DNA of 64,000 nt from JAEUPI01 sp046348365 (lineage in GTDB: Bacteria; Pseudomonadota; Gammaproteobacteria; Burkholderiales; Burkholderiaceae_C). Positions within the stretch are counted from its first letter, which is position 1. Each line of letters begins with the position of its first letter. The notes under the pieces are model-generated. The model was not told where the DNA came from. It searched no databases and saw only the letters and a list, made by a program, of their open reading frames with translations. Of the stretch, positions 1 through 8,369 are shown piece after piece. The DNA is taken from assembly GCA_046348365.1 (NCBI GenBank), contig JAXMEL010000004.1:62001-126000 (forward strand). The letters are read 5' to 3'. The position numbers and the translations under genes were made by a program.

Positions 1-2065
1 TCTTCTGCTTCTGCTTGGCGAAGTCGCTGAAGATCGGGTGGTCGAGCGCCTTCCAGAACTCCGAGATCACGTAGATCAGCCGCTCGCCGTTCACGAGCTC
101 TTCCATGACCTGCAGCAGGTAGAGCATCACCGGCGTGCGGACCTCGGGCAGGTCGAGAAACTCGGTCGTGTCGAAGCCGATCACCCGGGCGTCGCACAGC
201 TCGCCGAGCCGGTCGTCGGCCATGTCAAAGACCCAGCCGAGCGCGCCGCCCTGGCACCAGCGGCCGAGTCGCTCGTAGAGGCTGTTCTCGCCGGTCTTCG
301 GCAGGTTCTGTCGCACCGTCGAGAAGCGGCGCAGGGCCTGCGGCATCATCGCCACGGCCTTGATCGCATCCGCGATGGCCCGCTCGTCTGAAGGCATCAG
401 CGGCAGCGCTGGGGTCTCGATGCAGGTGCGGATGAGCTGCTCCCAGAACTGGAGGCGCCCCGACGTCGGCTCGCGCTGCAGCGGGTTGCAGCCGGTCGGC
501 TTGCCCGCTTCTAGCGTGAGGTAGCGGCCCCCGAGCGCGCGCAGCGCGATCTCGCAGCCGCGGTCCAGGTCAAAGAGCACCAGGCGTGGCGCCGGGTCCC
601 ACTTGCGCGTCAGCGTCAGCAGGAACATCTCGAGCGTGGTCTTGCCGACGCCGGTGGAGCCGATGATCAACGTGTTGCCGGGCAGCTTCCTGTCGGCGGA
701 ATCCTCGCCGTCCGGGCTGGCATGCAGGTTTAGGTAGAACGGCTGCCCGGACGGCGTGCGCATCAGCGCGAGGGCTTCGCCCCACGGATTGCCATCGCGC
801 TTGCCGCGCGCAAAGTTGTGGCCGGCGGCCAGCGCCGCGAAGGCGCGCGACGACAGCTTTGCGTCCCGCGGTCGCCATTGCCAGTTGCCGGGCATCTGCG
901 CGAACCAGGCGGCGTCTGCGACGAGATCGACGGGCGACATCTGCAGGCTCGACGCCTCGCCGACGGCACCGATAGCCTGCGCCGCGCGGCGACCGGCATC
1001 GGCCACATCCTCGGCGAACACGACGAGGCTGTAGTGGTACTCGCCCATGCAGAACTGGCCGTCACCGAGTTCGTTCAGCGCCACGTCCATCTCGGCCACC
1101 TGGCTGGCCACCACGTCGTCACTGGCGATCAACTGATCGCGCTGGAGTTCGAGCGCGCGCATCGCCTCGCGCCGTGGCAGGACCGAGAAGCTCTGCGTCT
1201 CGATGAACTCGCTGGCTTCGTAGAGCAGCGCGTTCAGGATGCCGGGCTGCACCGCGTCGGCGTACTCCTTGATGTCCACGAGGGCCGCGTAACGCGTGCG
1301 CTCGCCCTGGCGCAGTTCGAGCTTGTCGCCACCGAAGGACAAGCGCGCGGTCGGCAGCGTTCGATACAGTGGCCCCGCTGCTTCAGGCACCGGGCGCCAG
1401 CAGCCGTTGACCAGATAACCGAGGAACTCGGCCACTTCGGAGTACCGGCGGCCACGGTCCTCGCGAACGCCCAGCAGCTCCGGCCCGAAGCCACGCAGCA
1501 CCCGTGCGACGAGCGCCGACCGCTCTTCCATGACCCGCAGCGCCTCGGCCTGCGCCGCTGCGATGGCTTCGCGCGAGCGCTGGCGCGATTGCAGCGCCCG
1601 GCTGACGCGCGAGACGTTCGGCCGGTAGACGAGCGTCACGTATAGCTCGTTGCTCATCATGCGGTGCTGGCCAAGCCGAGCCTGGTACGCCACCGAAAGG
1701 TCGCGTGCGAAGCCCGGCTCTGCGGGGTGCTGCAGTTCGTCGCTGACGATCCGGTGGACGCGGTGCGTCCAGACGGCCCACTGGCCGCCGGCGAGGTTGC
1801 GCAGCAAGCTGCACAGCGCCTCGTGCCGCTCGGCGATCAGGTGTTCATCGGCGCACTCGAACGGCACGCCGTCGAGGCGCCACACCCGCAAGTAGTCCCC
1901 GCCGCGCGTAATGACGTCATGCGGGCTGACCAATGACGAGAACGGCACGAAGCGGGCGAGCGGGTTCTCGGCAGCAGCCTGCTTCCAGTACCGCGGCGAC
2001 GGACGCGGGCGTGCGAAGACGCCGGCTGGGTCCACCGAGGCGGCGCTTCTAGACGTGCCAAGCAT
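1..2065 (-). CDS. virB4: VirB4-type conjugation ATPase, C-terminus cut by window edge
   Basis: This is the ATPase that powers type IV pilus assembly and substrate transfer at the inner membrane. One uninterrupted frame runs from an ATG at 2065 (17 nt inside virB3) to the window edge, giving 688 visible residues. The Walker A motif GSTGVGKTT lies near residues 468-476 (plus positions about 636-662). It is followed by VLFDLDRGCE and by the CagE/VirB4-like segment that ends in RLIYVISEFWKAL. In that Walker B stretch a Ser stands where the family usually has the Asp of DE. It is the last visible gene of the minus-strand block trbM-virB1-virB2-virB3-virB4. The VirB4 assignment is firm; the subfamily is not determined. 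Confidence 0.93.
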   Translation of the reverse strand, partial: MLGTSRSAASVDPAGVFARPRPSPRYWKQAAAENPLARFVPFSSLVSPHDVITRGGDYLRVWRLDGVPFECADEHLIAERHEALCSLLRNLAGGQWAVWTHRVHRIVSDELQHPAEPGFARDLSVAYQARLGQHRMMSNELYVTLVYRPNVSRVSRALQSRQRSREAIAAAQAEALRVMEERSALVARVLRGFGPELLGVREDRGRRYSEVAEFLGYLVNGCWRPVPEAAGPLYRTLPTARLSFGGDKLELRQGERTRYAALVDIKEYADAVQPGILNALLYEASEFIETQSFSVLPRREAMRALELQRDQLIASDDVVASQVAEMDVALNELGDGQFCMGEYHYSLVVFAEDVADAGRRAAQAIGAVGEASSLQMSPVDLVADAAWFAQMPGNWQWRPRDAKLSSRAFAALAAGHNFARGKRDGNPWGEALALMRTPSGQPFYLNLHASPDGEDSADRKLPGNTLIIGSTGVGKTTLEMFLLTLTRKWDPAPRLVLFDLDRGCEIALRALGGRYLTLEAGKPTGCNPLQREPTSGRLQFWEQLIRTCIETPALPLMPSDERAIADAIKAVAMMPQALRRFSTVRQNLPKTGENSLYERLGRWCQGGALGWVFDMADDRLGELCDARVIGFDTTEFLDLPEVRTPVMLYLLQVMEELVNGERLIYVISEFWKALDHPIFSDFAKQKQK

Positions 2066-2381
2066 CGCGTGCTCCGCGGTACAGGTTCGGCGCGTAGCTG
2101 CGCGCCTTCCAAAAGCGCCGGTTGCGGTCGTGCAGGCGCAACTTCGCGGCGACGAACATCTGCCGGAAGCGCTGATCGTCCTTCGCAGTGACGTAGCGCA
2201 TCCAGCCGAGCGCCGGCACGACGGCCAGCAGCACCGCGAGCGCCACCCACCAGCTCACGAGGATGCCACCCCACATGACGAGCAGCATCCCGGTGCCGAA
2301 CAGGATCACCAGCGGCACCAGCGGGATGCCCAGCTTCATGGCCGGACGGGTTGCGCCCTTGTAGATGGCTTCACCGAGCAT
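2049..2381 (-). CDS. virB3: VirB3-type inner-membrane conjugation protein
   Basis: A 110-residue protein of VirB3 size. It has a hydrophobic pair of helices at about residues 18-57 (IPLVPLVILFGTGMLLVMWG, then a second run of VALAVLLAV). A charged C-terminal part follows, with the FWKARSY-like ending common in VirB3 proteins. VirB3 anchors the VirB4 ATPase in the membrane. The start is the ATG at 2381, 11 nt after the virB2 stop. The 3' end overlaps the virB4 start by 17 nt, so translation of the two is probably coupled. Confidence 0.85.
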   Translation of the reverse strand: MLGEAIYKGATRPAMKLGIPLVPLVILFGTGMLLVMWGGILVSWWVALAVLLAVVPALGWMRYVTAKDDQRFRQMFVAAKLRLHDRNRRFWKARSYAPNLYRGARDAWHV

Positions 2382-2392
2382 CGCCGTGGCCT

Positions 2393-2671
2393 TCAGGTGA
2401 CGATGTAGCTCGCGAAGGCGGCGGCGCCACCGACCAGCGTCCCGCCGATCAGCACGTTCGCCACGTCGGCCAGGCGCGCGCCCTGGAAGATCATCTTGAA
2501 GCCGGCCCAGATGATCGCGATGGTCACCACTGCGATCGAGATCGTGACCAGGATCGTGTTGACGTTGGTGACCGTCGTGTTGATCTTGTCGAAGCCCTGC
2601 GCATGGGCGAGGACCGGGACCATCGCGCCGACGAATGCGGCGGCGCGGTTCAGGCGAAGGTCTTGGTTCAC
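2393..2671 (-). CDS. virB2: VirB2-type conjugative pilin
   Basis: This 92-residue protein is the likely pilus subunit. It starts at a GTG (2671) whose bases overlap the virB1 stop as GTGA. An N-terminal signal with cleavage after AHA-Q at about residue 24 is followed by two hydrophobic helices: ILVTISIAVVTIAIIWAGFK, then VANVLIGGTLVGGAAAFASY. This layout is typical of VirB2/TrbC pilins. A longer reading frame extends upstream, but that part is out-of-frame shadow of virB1. Gene order between virB1 and virB3 supports the call. Confidence 0.85.
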   Translation of the reverse strand: MNQDLRLNRAAAFVGAMVPVLAHAQGFDKINTTVTNVNTILVTISIAVVTIAIIWAGFKMIFQGARLADVANVLIGGTLVGGAAAFASYIVT

Positions 2672-3168
2672 GAGCGCTCCTTGCGGTTGGGGAGAGCGGA
2701 GCCAGCGGCTGGAGCCGTGGCTGAGGCCCGCACGACCTTGCCGACGTAGCCGTGGCGCAGGCCGGTGGTGAAGTTGCCGCTGTAGTAGCAGGACAGCGCG
2801 AAGCGCAGGGCGTTCTGCGCCGCGTTGTTCGAGGCGGCCCGTGCGTAGCACTCGCCGAGCACGGCCTGCATCGCCGTCAGGCTGGTGCACGGATCGAGTG
2901 CCGAGCGAGCTGTCAGGCCGAGGCGCGCGAAGTTGCCGACGTTGATCTGCCCGAGGCCCACGCTGTAGTTCCAGCCGTCGGCCTGCAGTGCGTCGATCGT
3001 GGCCAGCGCTTCGGCGCGCGTACGCGGCTGGCGATGGAGTGCGCCACCGACCACGCCGATGGCGTACGGGTTGAAGCTGCTTTCGACGCCGGCGATGGCG
3101 CGCGCGGTGTCCGGATGGACCTGCGGCGCGCAGGCCAGTGCCAGGGCGAGGAAGGTGGCGGTATCCAC
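2668..3168 (-). CDS. virB1: VirB1-type lytic transglycosylase
   Basis: This is a 166-residue periplasmic peptidoglycan-cleaving enzyme that would open the wall for the conjugation channel. It starts at a GTG (3168) with GAGG upstream, 12 nt after the trbM stop. After a short hydrophobic start it shows the catalytic-Glu region of SLT enzymes, GVESSFNPYAIGVVGG (Glu near residue 29). The downstream motifs are VGLGQINVGNFARLGL and ALRFALSCYYSGNFTTG. Its stop overlaps the virB2 start codon by one base set, which indicates co-translation. Confidence 0.92.
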   Translation of the reverse strand: MDTATFLALALACAPQVHPDTARAIAGVESSFNPYAIGVVGGALHRQPRTRAEALATIDALQADGWNYSVGLGQINVGNFARLGLTARSALDPCTSLTAMQAVLGECYARAASNNAAQNALRFALSCYYSGNFTTGLRHGYVGKVVRASATAPAAGSALPNRKERS

Positions 3169-3180
3169 GTCGAGCCTCGA

Positions 3181-3762
3181 TTACGGCGTGTCGGGTGCCG
3201 GTGGCGGCAGGGACGCGAGCCACTTCGCGTAGTCGTCGTCGAAGCGGGTGTCCCAGGTGCCGAGCTGGCTCTTGGCGGCCGGGCTGAACTCGGTCACCGA
3301 GTCGCCGCCGAAGCTCCACCAGGTGCGGGAGAACGGGGCACCGTTGATCGAGACCGAGATCGCGCCGGTGTAGTCGCACTGGTAGATCGGCGCGCTCTCG
3401 CCGTCGATGACGCGCGTGTACTGCGGCGGGCAGAAGGCCGGCGCGTAGGACCATGCGTGATTCGCCGTGTTGCCGGCGCCGGACATGCTGCAGGTCGGGA
3501 ACGGCTTGCCGCGAGCCAGGTCGCGGAAGAGCTGCTGGACGGGGGGCACGCACTGCGGGATGGCGCGCCAGCTCGGCGCTGCCAGGCACAGCAGCACGAG
3601 GCAGCCATCGACGGCCCGTGCCGAGGTCGGCGCCAGCGCAATCAGCGCCGCGAGCCAGAGGCCCGCCGCATGCATCACGGTCGAGCGCGACACGATCGCC
3701 TGGCTCGCGCTACTCCGCTTGGCATGGGGGTTCGAGGGGTCTACATTCAACCGGCTTTCCAT
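3181..3762 (-). CDS. trbM: TrbM/KikA/MpfK family conjugation protein
   Basis: A 193-residue exported protein. The start is the ATG at 3762, preceded by GAGGA at a suitable distance; frames extending farther upstream lack such a site. A hydrophobic segment ends in a signal-like SARA-VDG cleavage site. The mature protein has the TrbM pattern: DGCLVLLCLAAPSW, then CVPPVQQLFRDLARGKPFPTC, a second Cys pair, and the C-terminal WDTRFDDDYAKWLASLPP. TrbM-family proteins occur in mating-pair-formation operons, and their molecular role is poorly defined. It is the first gene of the visible T4SS block and is divergent from the MnmH-like gene. Confidence 0.85.
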   Translation of the reverse strand: MESRLNVDPSNPHAKRSSASQAIVSRSTVMHAAGLWLAALIALAPTSARAVDGCLVLLCLAAPSWRAIPQCVPPVQQLFRDLARGKPFPTCSMSGAGNTANHAWSYAPAFCPPQYTRVIDGESAPIYQCDYTGAISVSINGAPFSRTWWSFGGDSVTEFSPAAKSQLGTWDTRFDDDYAKWLASLPPPAPDTP

Positions 3763-3909
3763 GGTGAGCGTCCTCGATCGGCGGGCGCCGAGCGGAGAAG
3801 TCACGTGACATCTCATCGAGCGCCGTGAGGTCACTCTAGGAGCGAAAACCCGCCGGCCCGATGCTGGATTCGGGCCGATTTCCAGCACGACGCACGCAGG
3901 TCCACACCG

Positions 3910-4980
3910 ATGCCCGCTTCACTGGCGTCTCATGGCGCACTGGTGCATCCGCACCAGATGGAGATTCAGGACTTCAACCTGTACGCGCTCTTGATCGACG
4001 CGAGACGCCCCGAGGCGTATTCGGACGATCACATTCCCGGTGCGGTCAACGTGCCGGTGGTGTCCACGGGGGCGGCGCCGCTTTCACTGCAGCCGGCGTC
4101 ACCTACCGTGGCAGAGCCTGCACTCGCGATGCCCTATGAACTGGCTGATCACGTGAACGCGCTCGCGTCCGACGATCTGGTGCTGGTGTACTGCGATCGC
4201 GGCGGGCTCGACAGCGAGGTGTGGGCTCGGCCGCTGCGCGCAGCCGGCTTTCGTGTCGACGTGCTGGGCGGCGGCTGGGGCAACTACCGTCGATGGGTCG
4301 ATGCCGGTCTCACCGCGTTGCCGCGGGCGCTGTCGTTCCGGCACCTGATCGCGCCGCCAGTGAGCGGCCTGTGCCGCGTCCTTGGTGTGCTGGCCAAGCA
4401 GGGGCAGCAGGTGCTCGACATCTCGGAACTTGCCGGCCAGCGTCTCGTGCCAGGCCTCACACTGCGATGCGACGCCCCACCATCACAGGCCGCGTTCGAG
4501 ACCCAGTTGCTCGAGCGGCTGCGTCGGTTCGATCCTGATCTCCCGGTCTGGGTGCGCGTCGGTCCCGCGCCGCTGGATGGACTGGTCCTCCCGCCTGCGT
4601 TGCGTGAGGCGATCGAGCGCTGCGACTCGGTCAGGCTGGAGGTTCCGCTCGCCGAGCGGGCCCGCGCGTGGTTCGAACGCATGCAGTCTATGAAGACCTC
4701 GCTCGCTGCGTTGATCGAAGCCCTCGGCACGTCGGCGCTTCCGCCGTCGCCGGCCCACATCCAGCAATGGGACTCGCTCGGCCAGGCCGGGCAAACGCTC
4801 GACGCGCTGGCCGGCATCATCGACGGCTACATCGACCCCACCAACACGGTCGGTGATGCCGTGATGGCCTGCCGTGTGGTGCATCTGCCTTCACTGGACA
4901 CCGACGCCGTCGTGCAGACGGTTAGGGACTGGCTCCGAGGGGAGCCTTTAGCTGCGCCTGCTGCCCAGATGCGGAACTGA
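3910..4980 (+). CDS. MnmH/SelU-like rhodanese protein with degenerate P-loop
   Basis: This 356-residue protein follows tRNA 2-selenouridine synthase (MnmH) along its length. Residues about 20-135 are a rhodanese domain. It starts LLIDARRPEAYSDDHIPGAVNVP, and the active-site loop YCDRGGLDSEVWARPLRAAGF keeps the catalytic Cys. VLGGGWGNYRRWVDAGL matches the family GGY..R segment. The second domain aligns (LAKQGQQVLDISELAGQR; the C-terminal IIDGYIDPTN resembles YYDPxY). However, the Walker A is replaced by APPVSGLCR, the RGSxFG loop is gone, and DES reads RVG. ATP-dependent selenation therefore looks lost while sulfurtransferase chemistry could remain. A second ATG at 3958 is also a possible start. 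It is divergent from the T4SS genes, so it is probably ICE cargo with an unknown job. Confidence 0.75.
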   Translation: MPASLASHGALVHPHQMEIQDFNLYALLIDARRPEAYSDDHIPGAVNVPVVSTGAAPLSLQPASPTVAEPALAMPYELADHVNALASDDLVLVYCDRGGLDSEVWARPLRAAGFRVDVLGGGWGNYRRWVDAGLTALPRALSFRHLIAPPVSGLCRVLGVLAKQGQQVLDISELAGQRLVPGLTLRCDAPPSQAAFETQLLERLRRFDPDLPVWVRVGPAPLDGLVLPPALREAIERCDSVRLEVPLAERARAWFERMQSMKTSLAALIEALGTSALPPSPAHIQQWDSLGQAGQTLDALAGIIDGYIDPTNTVGDAVMACRVVHLPSLDTDAVVQTVRDWLRGEPLAAPAAQMRN

Positions 4981-5394
4981 TGAACTTGATCGCTTCGAGG
5001 CCGTCCCGACGACAGAAGTCGAGAGTTCGCAGATCGGCCATGAGCGGTCACCGCCCAAACAGCCTGGCGACGCTCCCCAAGCTGCCATTGCCCGCTCTCA
5101 TCGACACTCCTCCGCAGTACCAACGAGCCGATCCATCGGCGACATCACTCCGAAGTTCGAGCTGGCGCTCACGGTGGCGCATGCGCTCCCGGAGCCTCAT
5201 CCACGGCTGCCGCCGAGACGACAGCCGTGGATGAGCGAGGATGCTCGGCAGAGCCTCTTTGGTGCGGCGGCCTTGGGAGTCATGGTGTTCTCAAGAGCAC
5301 CCCGTCTCAGTAGTGCGCCCGGCTGGTCCCTAGCGCGAAACTTGACCCTGAGAGGTTTCCCCCTTACCGTTACAGCGCTTGAGGAGGGTTCTTC
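4981..5394. other. Gene-poor stretch with a strong hairpin
   Basis: No convincing gene is visible between the MnmH-like gene and the exported-protein operon. Short open frames exist on both strands but have no recognisable domains or good ribosome sites. The stretch holds one long perfect hairpin (5196-5235) and, at its right end, the promoter and leader of the next operon, including GAGGAGGG just before the start at 5395. Confidence 0.5.
5196..5235. repeat. Perfect inverted repeat, 14-bp arms and 12-nt loop
   Basis: The arm CTCATCCACGGCTG at 5196-5209 is followed by a 12-nt loop and its exact reverse complement at 5222-5235. No T-run follows, so it is not a standard intrinsic terminator. 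It may be a protein-binding site or a structured RNA upstream of the exported-protein operon. Confidence 0.85.
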
Positions 5395-5805
5395 ATGGTT
5401 CGCGAATCACGCGTCGCGCGAGGCCTGCAAGTCCTCGCGCTTTTGCTGTTGTTTGCTCAGGCTCCCTCGGCTTTTGCCGCATGCTCTGATGAACGAATCC
5501 GACGCATGTCGGAGCAGGGGCGCACGGTTGCCACGATCGCGCGCATCTGCAAGATGGACAAGGAAGAGGTTCAAGCTGTGCTTGACGAGTCGAGCGAGGA
5601 GGACTCTGACGAAAGGCCTCAACCCGACGATCGCTCAAGCAAGCTGCCGAGAGGTGCTCCGGTTGGACAATGTGGCTGTTGGGGCTTTGCAGACCCCAAC
5701 CATCGACAACCGCACCAGGCGTGCAGGAGCGGGTTTGCACGACCAGCTATGTGCAACGCCCCATGCCCTGCAGGTGGCTTTATGTGGCGTGGCGTGTGCA
5801 CATGA
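5395..5805 (+). CDS. Small exported Cys-rich protein
   Basis: A 136-residue protein with no family I recognise. The ATG at 5395 has an excellent GAGGAGGG site. A classical signal peptide (LQVLALLLLFAQAPSAFA) would be cleaved before ACSDE. The next 35 residues (RIRRMSEQGRTVATIARICK and on to EVQAVLDES) look like a small helical, HTH-like bundle, which is unusual outside the cytoplasm. An acidic linker leads to a Cys-rich tail (GQCGCWGF, then CRSGF, MCNAPC, GVCT), probably with disulfides. Its stop overlaps the next start as ATGA, so it is translationally coupled to the HExxH protease gene. Confidence 0.8.
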   Translation: MVRESRVARGLQVLALLLLFAQAPSAFAACSDERIRRMSEQGRTVATIARICKMDKEEVQAVLDESSEEDSDERPQPDDRSSKLPRGAPVGQCGCWGFADPNHRQPHQACRSGFARPAMCNAPCPAGGFMWRGVCT

Positions 5806-6500
5806 AACTGGGCGGGTGGACCTATCGGGCCTGCGTGGCGGCCCTTCTCGCGGTAGGCGCAAGTTCGCCACTTAAGGCACAGACTGCGCCGCCCAACTGC
5901 TTGTATAGCTTCACTGTTGGTGTGAATCGCCAACCAGTTGGCGCTTGCGCGGACGGAGATCCGCTCGGCGTTGCCAAAGACACACGGGTTCTCGCCGCAA
6001 TGAACGCGCTCGGTATTCCGCCGAGCGCAGTCCGCTTTCTTGGGTGTAGTGGCCGGCCGTTCTCGGCTGCACTTGATTTCGGGCAGGCCGCCACCCCTGC
6101 GAGGTATGTCGTGAGCTACCCGCTTGAGGCTGGTGGCCGTTACCTCGCTCCAATCGTGCACGAACTCGCGCATGTCATGCAGATGCGCATTGCCGGCGGT
6201 CTTGCAGCTTTGCGCGCGAGCGGCTTGGACTCGCGACAGATCGAACTTGGAGCGGATTTCCTCGCGGGTTTCGTCTTCTCTGAAGCGCTACGCCATGTTG
6301 ACATTGACGAGTTCCAGAACAACCTCTCGCTCATTGGGTCGTACTACGAACGAACTGACGAAGCTCACGGGACGCCTGCGCAACGCGTCAGTGCGTTTCG
6401 AATCGGCGCGGTGCGTGCTCCCCCATATCACGAGTTCGACGTGCAGACGGCAAGTCGATACTTCGGAGCGAATGACTACACACGAGTCACGCTTCGTTAA
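5802..6500 (+). CDS. Exported HExxH zinc metalloprotease-like protein
   Basis: A 232-residue protein. The start overlaps the previous stop as ATGA. A signal peptide (YRACVAALLAVGASSPLKAQ) indicates export. Residues about 117-128 carry IVHELAHVMQMR, a zinc-binding HExxH. ELGADFLAGF at about 149-158 resembles the third-ligand ELxADxxAG helix of zinc metallopeptidases. The fold is probably a small gluzincin-like protease in the periplasm. It sits in a four-gene operon of exported proteins inside an ICE, so roles in wall remodelling, target-cell attack or protection are possible; none is shown by the sequence. Confidence 0.75.
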   Translation: MKLGGWTYRACVAALLAVGASSPLKAQTAPPNCLYSFTVGVNRQPVGACADGDPLGVAKDTRVLAAMNALGIPPSAVRFLGCSGRPFSAALDFGQAATPARYVVSYPLEAGGRYLAPIVHELAHVMQMRIAGGLAALRASGLDSRQIELGADFLAGFVFSEALRHVDIDEFQNNLSLIGSYYERTDEAHGTPAQRVSAFRIGAVRAPPYHEFDVQTASRYFGANDYTRVTLR

Positions 6501-7725
6501 GCGCACCTTGCGGCGATGGATCGGGCTTGGCCTGACACTGTGCAGCCTGCCTGCGGCAACGATCGCGCAGATCGAACTCAACAAGCTGAATGCGTGTCAG
6601 GAGATGGAGGCCGTTGTTCGGCAACTTTGGGCACCGAAGCCAACGCACTGTCGTGCAGTTCGGGGTGCCATTGAGCGGCAGATTGCGGCAACGCCTGGCC
6701 TCCTCGATGAAAGGGCCTGCCTGCTCCAGGAGCTGCCGCGAAGTTCCTTGGCTGGCTTCAGTTGCCTCCGGACGGATGTTCCCGATGGGGCTGCGTTCAC
6801 CTGCTATCGCCCTGTGGCTGCAAGCTTGCTTGAGGACTACAAGACCCGCTTCGTAGATCACTACGCCCGGCCCGTGTCTCGGTACTTTGAGGAAGCGAAG
6901 CGCTGCGCTGTCTCACCCGGAGGAGCTACGCAGTCGCCGCAGACAATGATCCCGCCGATGCTTATGCACGTTGGCCAGTTCGAGTTTGGGTACATAGCAA
7001 AACTTGGTGGCCCACTACCGGGCGGAGCAGTTGCGGTGCATGGATTCGCCTCGGCGGCGCCCTCGCTCGCTCGCGCGGGAGTTGAAGCGGTTGAGTTCCT
7101 GTCGTACTACAGGTCACCTGGCGTAGCGTCCGTTCGAGCGCGCACGACGATCGGTCACTGGCGCGTCGCGGTTGACAATGCAAGTGCGCTTGAGAGTGAG
7201 TTCCGTCGGCAGGCGCGCAGGGCTGGGGCGCTGGTTTCCCTTGCGGGCCTCGACATTGATGTGCATCGCACGTTCGAGGCGCCGAAGTACTCAGGTTCTT
7301 CAATCACCGCGGCCTTGAGCAGAGTCGCGATCGACGGGTTTATTGGCGAGGGGTTCGAGCAAGCGAGTGAAGATGACATACGCCGCGTGACTGGGATGAG
7401 TAGCCAAGAGATGGTTGCCGAGATTGGAAAGCGGGCGCCGTTTGGGCATCGCGGCACCATCGAACGCATTGCCGCCAGTACACGTATTGCTGCACTTGCC
7501 AAGGATCGAGGGGTACCATGCACGCGCGACGATGGGGGAGCGTTTGGAGCCTATGTGCTGCATACAGGTGGCGAACCTGGAGTGCAGGTTGACCACGGCA
7601 GCGTCACCGTGCTCGTGCTCGGCCTCGGGGCGTGCGCTCGCCGGAGTGAGGCACTTCGTCGATACACGACGAGCCTCATTGATGAAGCCAAGCAAGCCAT
7701 GCTGGAGCAGCTAGAGCGCCGCTAA
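6472..7725 (+). CDS. Exported protein of unknown function
   Basis: A 417-residue protein whose ATG at 6472 lies 29 nt inside the preceding gene. An N-terminal twin-Arg-like cluster and hydrophobic stretch (IGLGLTLCSLPAATIAQ) suggest a signal peptide. Cys residues at the N-terminal half (ACQEM, HCRAV, ACLLQ, CLRTD, CYRPV) suggest a disulfide-stabilised periplasmic domain. The C-terminal half contains IDGFIGEGFEQASEDDIRRV and a repeated GHRGTIERIAASTRI helix. I recognise no family. Tight packing with the HExxH protease gene and the DUF1353 gene argues for a joint function. Confidence 0.75.
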   Translation: MTTHESRFVKRTLRRWIGLGLTLCSLPAATIAQIELNKLNACQEMEAVVRQLWAPKPTHCRAVRGAIERQIAATPGLLDERACLLQELPRSSLAGFSCLRTDVPDGAAFTCYRPVAASLLEDYKTRFVDHYARPVSRYFEEAKRCAVSPGGATQSPQTMIPPMLMHVGQFEFGYIAKLGGPLPGGAVAVHGFASAAPSLARAGVEAVEFLSYYRSPGVASVRARTTIGHWRVAVDNASALESEFRRQARRAGALVSLAGLDIDVHRTFEAPKYSGSSITAALSRVAIDGFIGEGFEQASEDDIRRVTGMSSQEMVAEIGKRAPFGHRGTIERIAASTRIAALAKDRGVPCTRDDGGAFGAYVLHTGGEPGVQVDHGSVTVLVLGLGACARRSEALRRYTTSLIDEAKQAMLEQLERR

Positions 7726-7748
7726 CGTAGTCGAAGAGGAGGTTTGAC

Positions 7749-8369
7749 ATGAACTTGCGGAGACGTGACCTGTTGAAGGGGACGAGTGCGCTGGCGCTCG
7801 CTGCACCACTCGGTGCGCGCACACAAGACAAGAAGGCCGAGCCGTATGGTGACCGGGAAGCGGCCGACAAGTGGCTTCTGCAGTGGTTGCAGGCACCGGG
7901 AGCCGTCACTGGTGCGCTTCATCTCGGACGGTTCGCTGATCGAACATACTTCACGACGAAAGAAATCGGCTGGAGTCCGAGCGGAAAGCAGAAGTCCTTG
8001 CCGAGCGTGACCGTGCCCGCTGGATTCGTCACTGATCTAGCAAGCATCCCAAGAGTCTTCTGGTCAATCTTGCCGCCCGACGGCCGGTACACGTTCCCCG
8101 CCATAGTTCACGACTACCTCTACTGGACGCGAACCCTCAAAGATCGCGAGGACGCTGACCTCGTTCTCAAGTACGGTATGGAGGACATGAGCGTTAGGGC
8201 GCTTACCGTGACGGCGATCCATCAAGCCGTGCGACTGGGTGGTGGCGGTCCATGGGACGGAAATGCCGCCTTGCGCAAGGGCGGTGAGAAGCGACTGCTC
8301 GTCAAATATCCAGACGATCCGAAAACAACATGGGCGGAGCACAAGAAGCGTCCTGGCGTTCTCCGGTAG
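7749..8369 (+). CDS. Tat-exported DUF1353 family protein
   Basis: A 206-residue protein. The ATG at 7749 follows GAGGAGG. It opens with MNLRRRDLLKG and an Ala-rich stretch ending GART, which is a Tat signal peptide, so it is exported folded. The core VPAGFVTDLASIPRVFWS followed by FPAIVHDYLYW is the DUF1353 signature, with His and Asp residues that could bind metal. DUF1353 proteins are mostly seen in phages, some near peptidoglycan hydrolases. It is the last gene of the exported-protein operon; the ISa element begins about 157 nt downstream. Confidence 0.85.
   Translation: MNLRRRDLLKGTSALALAAPLGARTQDKKAEPYGDREAADKWLLQWLQAPGAVTGALHLGRFADRTYFTTKEIGWSPSGKQKSLPSVTVPAGFVTDLASIPRVFWSILPPDGRYTFPAIVHDYLYWTRTLKDREDADLVLKYGMEDMSVRALTVTAIHQAVRLGGGGPWDGNAALRKGGEKRLLVKYPDDPKTTWAEHKKRPGVLR

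Noticed and set aside
4980..5234. 84-codon frame after the MnmH-like gene
   Set aside because: Very high Arg/Ser content, no ribosome site and no similarity; it looks like random GC-rich coding potential.
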